From the NCBI GenBank assembly GCA_902826385.1, contig CADEEU010000160.1:1-8237 (forward strand): a DNA stretch of 8,237 nucleotides, written 5' to 3'. This DNA comes from an uncultured Acidobacteriota bacterium (GTDB taxonomy: Bacteria; Acidobacteriota; Blastocatellia; Pyrinomonadales; Pyrinomonadaceae). Below the pieces are notes generated by a model that made no database searches, was not told where the DNA came from, and saw nothing but the letters and a program-made list of their open reading frames with translations. Every line of letters starts with the position of its first letter. Position 1 is the first letter of the stretch. The position numbers and the translations under genes are program-made. Positions 5,790-8,237 of this stretch are shown here, piece by piece.

Positions 5790-7802
5790 ATGGGATTTAA
5801 CACTACTCAGGATAAGAGAACTTTACAGCTCTCGACTCCCCTTGCGAAAGACTATCTTCTAGTCGAAAGCATCAGCACGCGCGAAGGGCTGAATCAGCTT
5901 TTCGAGTTTAATCTTGAGCTGCTTCACGCCGAAAACGTCGAGGGTTACGAGCCGACGGCGGTCGATCCCAAAAAGCTTCTTGGAAACCCGATGGTCGTTT
6001 CGGCTACCCAGCCAGGCTCGATCAAGCGTCACTTTCACGGCATCTGTATAGAATTTTCCCAAGGCACGCGCAACTCGCGCTTTTCGGGCTACGGAGCCAA
6101 ACTTGTTCCGAAGGTTTGGATGCTGACGCAAATAACGCAAAGCCGCATTTTCCAAAACAAAACCGTATCGCAAATACTTGAAAAAGTATTGGAAGGTTAC
6201 GAGTTTAAAAACGAGATCCAGACCGCCGGAATGGAACCGCGCAATTTTTGCGTGCAGTATCGCGAAACCGACTGGGATTTTGCTTCGCGGTTAATGGAAG
6301 AGGAAGGAATCTACTATTACTTCGAACACACCAAGGATAAGCACCGGCTGATTTTAGGCAACACACCAGGTTCCCATAGAAAGGTACCGACGGCGGCCAA
6401 AATGACATTTGGACTAGTTAGGTCCGAACTTCAAGACAAGTGGATTCCAGCGGTCTATTCCTGGCGTTCGGACGATAGAATGCGGACCGGTAAGTATGAG
6501 GTGCGTGACTTTAACTTTCAACTGCCGCGCCACAATCTGCTCGCACAGGAAACGAGCCGTTTTAATGTCGGCGGCAACAAAAACCTGGAACATTACGATT
6601 GGCAGGGCAAATACTCGAAACGGTTCGACGGCATCGATCCGGGCGGCGGAGAAGACTCCGGACGACTGCAGCCCGTCTTTGAAGATCGCGAGCGCGTCGT
6701 AAAGATCAGGCAGGAAGAGATAGACGTCGCGTACAAGGAAATTTTTGGATCAGGCGACAATTGCGCAATTACTGCCGGATACAGGTTCGAGCTGACAAAT
6801 CATCCGGGCAAAGGCAGCAATGGCGAGTATATACTGCTGCACACCTACCATACGGCGATCCAGAACCCGAGTTACATCTCGGGCGAGGAGATTAAAAATG
6901 CCCTGTCGGTGAATTTTACGTGCATTCCGTATGGCGGTAAGAATCCGCCGTTCAGGCCGGCACGTCGGACCCCAAAACCGCTAGTTCGTGGCTGCCAGAC
7001 CGCCTTTGTGGTCGGGCCGAAAAGCGAAGAAATATTCACGGACAAGTACGGACGTGTAAAAGTACAGTTTCACTGGGATAGAGAAGGCAAAAGGAATGAA
7101 AGCAGCTCTTGCTGGATTCGCGTCGGCACGCTTTGGGCCGGCAAACAGTGGGGCGTGGTACATATTCCGCGTATCGGACATGAAGTGATAGTCGATTTTC
7201 TTGAAGGCGATCCGGACCAGCCGATCATCGTGGGCTCTGTTTACAACCCGGACACGATGCCGCCGTACACGCTTCCCGATAAAAAAACTCAGAGTGGCGT
7301 AAAAAGCCGTTCCAGCAAAGGCGGCGGATCGGAAGACTTTAACGAGTTTCGTTTCGAGGACCTTAAGGGCCAGGAAGAGGTGTATCTGCACGCTCAGAAA
7401 GACTGGAACATAATGGTCGAGAACGACAAAGGCCAAACCGTCGGCCATGACGAAACGCTGGATGTGATCAACAACCGCACAAAAACGGTCGGAGGCGAAC
7501 AAAAGGCCACGATCACTAAAGACATGTCGACAAGGGTCACTCAGGGAAACCAAAGAAACAACGTCGACACCGGTTTTCAGGAAAATATCGTTAAGCAGAA
7601 CATCAAGATCGAGTCTAACGCAAACGAGATAGTGATAAAGACCAAAACGAAAATTACTCTGCAGGTTGGCGGAAGCGAGGTCAGCATCGACGACAAAGGA
7701 AATATCGTGGTCAAAGCGACGGCGTCAACCGACGTTACGGCACCCAACAATCACATCGGCGGTATCACAAAGATCGATGGCGGAGATTGTTTCATCAATT
7801 AA
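5790..7802 (+). CDS. vgrG: T6SS spike protein VgrG (TssI)
   Basis: VgrG trimers cap the Hcp tube and are fired out of the cell, carrying effectors or adaptors. The 670-residue product has the gp27-like part (about residues 1-390: YLLVESISTREGLNQLFEFNLELL, then YRETDWDFASRLMEEEGIYYYFEH), then the gp5-type OB fold starting near Gly401-Cys402 (TDKYGRVKVQFHWDREG, SSCWIRVGTLWAGKQWG, PRIGHEVIVDFLEGDPDQP) to about 490. A beta-helix needle follows, from about Asn518 (NEFRFEDLKGQEEVYLHAQKDW) to the end. It stops at HIGGITKIDGGDCFIN with no extra C-terminal domain, so it looks like a structural VgrG without a built-in toxin. Cargo would have to come through a PAAR protein or an adaptor encoded nearby. 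It stands between two predicted terminators and may be its own transcription unit. Confidence 0.96.
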   Translation: MGFNTTQDKRTLQLSTPLAKDYLLVESISTREGLNQLFEFNLELLHAENVEGYEPTAVDPKKLLGNPMVVSATQPGSIKRHFHGICIEFSQGTRNSRFSGYGAKLVPKVWMLTQITQSRIFQNKTVSQILEKVLEGYEFKNEIQTAGMEPRNFCVQYRETDWDFASRLMEEEGIYYYFEHTKDKHRLILGNTPGSHRKVPTAAKMTFGLVRSELQDKWIPAVYSWRSDDRMRTGKYEVRDFNFQLPRHNLLAQETSRFNVGGNKNLEHYDWQGKYSKRFDGIDPGGGEDSGRLQPVFEDRERVVKIRQEEIDVAYKEIFGSGDNCAITAGYRFELTNHPGKGSNGEYILLHTYHTAIQNPSYISGEEIKNALSVNFTCIPYGGKNPPFRPARRTPKPLVRGCQTAFVVGPKSEEIFTDKYGRVKVQFHWDREGKRNESSSCWIRVGTLWAGKQWGVVHIPRIGHEVIVDFLEGDPDQPIIVGSVYNPDTMPPYTLPDKKTQSGVKSRSSKGGGSEDFNEFRFEDLKGQEEVYLHAQKDWNIMVENDKGQTVGHDETLDVINNRTKTVGGEQKATITKDMSTRVTQGNQRNNVDTGFQENIVKQNIKIESNANEIVIKTKTKITLQVGGSEVSIDDKGNIVVKATASTDVTAPNNHIGGITKIDGGDCFIN

Positions 7803-7809
7803 CCGAAAT

Positions 7810-7832
7810 GCGGTCTGGAGCCGGCCGCTTTT
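7810..7832 (+). terminator. Rho-independent terminator after vgrG
   Basis: The stem gcggtc (7810-7815) pairs with ggccgc (7823-7828), five Watson-Crick pairs and one G-T, around a 7-base loop, followed by TTTT (7829-7832). It begins 8 bases after the vgrG stop. The short T run makes it moderate in strength. Confidence 0.5.
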
Positions 7833-7870
7833 ACAATGGGATTTTGCATTGAGCCTTGGGAAGTTTTGGT

Positions 7871-8026
7871 ATGATGCCTGCTGAAAATCTTCAAAAAATA
7901 ATTCGCTTTAGGGAGCCCTTTAGCGAGAAATATTCTTTGACGATTGAAACGAACATGATGGCGGGCCACTTCCCTATCGAAACAAAGGCGGAGGTTCGTT
8001 GGTCTTTTCGTGTAATCGGCGTCGAT
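7871..8026 (+). CDS. Unrecognised gene after vgrG, 5' part only (cut at right junction)
   Basis: ATG at 7871 (or 7874) has a Shine-Dalgarno-like gggaag at 7858-7863, seven bases upstream. The frame reads MMPAENLQKIIRFREPFSEK, then YSLTIETNMMAGHFPIETKAEVRWSFRV, about 46 to 52 codons with the codon use and G+C of the T6SS block, before the sequence turns into high-G+C DNA. The frame stays open to the window edge, but there it is the antisense of apbE and should not be believed. The N-terminus shows no signal peptide or membrane segment. I do not recognise the family. A gene directly after vgrG is often an effector, an adaptor, an immunity protein or a PAAR protein, but nothing visible decides between these. 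Confidence 0.5.
8009..8026. other. Right composition junction
   Basis: To the left is T6SS-type DNA with a plus-strand gene; to the right is about 73% G+C DNA with apbE on the minus strand. The 12 bases at 8015-8026 (atcggcgtcgat) make sense in both: IGVD after EVRWSFRV on the plus strand and IDAD in apbE on the minus strand. As at the left junction, no att site, inverted repeat or recombinase accompanies it. The exact breakpoint is uncertain by about 15 bases. Confidence 0.6.
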
Positions 8027-8237
8027 CACCACGGCGACGACCTCGGGCATCGATTCCACCAGCCGCAGGCCGCGCTCGGGGCCCAGCACGAACACGGCCT
8101 TGCCCAGTGCCTCGGCCGTGAGCCCGTCGGGTGCGACGATGGTGACGCTGCGCACGTGCGACGGCGAACGCCCGGTGCGCGGGTCCAGCAGGTGGTGGTG
8201 GCGCACGCCGTCGCGCACGAAGCAGCGCTCGTAGTCG
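8015..8237 (-). CDS. apbE: FAD:protein FMN transferase (ApbE family), C-terminal fragment
   Basis: ApbE enzymes attach FMN covalently to a threonine of target proteins, for example Nqr and Rnf subunits, and usually act outside the cytoplasmic membrane. The fragment begins at the window edge inside the gene with DYERCFVRDGVRHHHLLDPR, continues TGRSPSHVRSVTIVAPDGLT, then AEALGKAVFVLGPERGLRLVE and VVAVVIDAD, which matches the C-terminal half of the family. The last residues after VIDAD are lost at the junction, and the frame continuing to 7799 is the antisense of T6SS DNA. The metal-binding segment usually written ADALATA is AEALGKA here (Asp to Glu and Thr to Lys at the usual ligand positions), so activity is uncertain even for the full gene. 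Both ends are missing, the upstream part only because of the window edge. Confidence 0.85.

Noticed and set aside
7870..7875. TATGAT as a -10 promoter box
   Set aside because: It overlaps the proposed start codons at 7871 and 7874 and has no matching -35 box at a proper distance.
960..8026. A genuine mobile T6SS island inserted in a proteobacterial genome
   Set aside because: No integrase, att repeats or tRNA are seen. Flanking genes and the island's own end genes are all truncated at the joins, which fits a chimeric contig better.
7799..8218. 139-codon minus-strand frame covering the right junction
   Set aside because: Only the part from about 8015 upward is ApbE. The rest is the antisense of the post-vgrG gene and spacer, joined at the composition break.

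Overview
The window looks like a composite of at least two, probably three, sources. The left flank (1 to about 972) is about 65% G+C in the 60-base lines I counted. It carries the 3' end of nuoA, all of nuoB and the 5' part of nuoC on the minus strand, with protein sequences typical of beta/gammaproteobacterial complex I. The middle (about 959 to about 8026) is about 52% G+C in a counted line and holds a type VI secretion system (T6SS) block on the plus strand: 3' end of tssF, tssG, clpV/tssH, vgrG/tssI and the start of an unrecognised gene. The right flank (about 8015 to 8237) is about 73% G+C and holds a C-terminal piece of an apbE gene on the minus strand. At both boundaries a gene from each side is cut inside its coding sequence, with a short stretch (about 12 to 14 bases) that reads sensibly as both genes. 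The simplest reading is a chimeric metagenomic contig. Natural insertion is possible but would have broken nuoA and apbE, and would have brought in only the last quarter of tssF.

T6SS block: TssF and TssG are baseplate wedge proteins. ClpV is the AAA+ ATPase that recycles the contracted sheath. VgrG is the spike that is fired out of the cell. The order tssF-tssG-clpV-vgrG is normal for a T6SS locus. The missing sheath, tube, baseplate and membrane-complex genes would lie upstream of the truncated tssF in the true source genome. I cannot name the source phylum firmly. The spacers are rich in palindromic and tandem repeats of the kind common in environmental genomes such as Acidobacteriota, which is only a weak hint.

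The spacers are the most unusual part. tssF-tssG: a perfect two-copy 24-bp-period repeat plus an inverted copy, lying where the tssG ribosome binding site should be. tssG-clpV: a 117-bp miniature element with 17-bp inverted ends and a 4-bp GATA direct repeat on both sides; its short ORF looks like the two ends of a GxxExxY-family gene joined by an internal deletion. Inside clpV: a 10-bp hairpin repeat taken up in frame in the variable linker before the second ATPase domain. clpV-vgrG: a terminator followed by a long imperfect palindrome. After vgrG: another terminator, then a new gene that is cut by the right junction.

No RNA genes, CRISPR array or complete transposase gene were seen.
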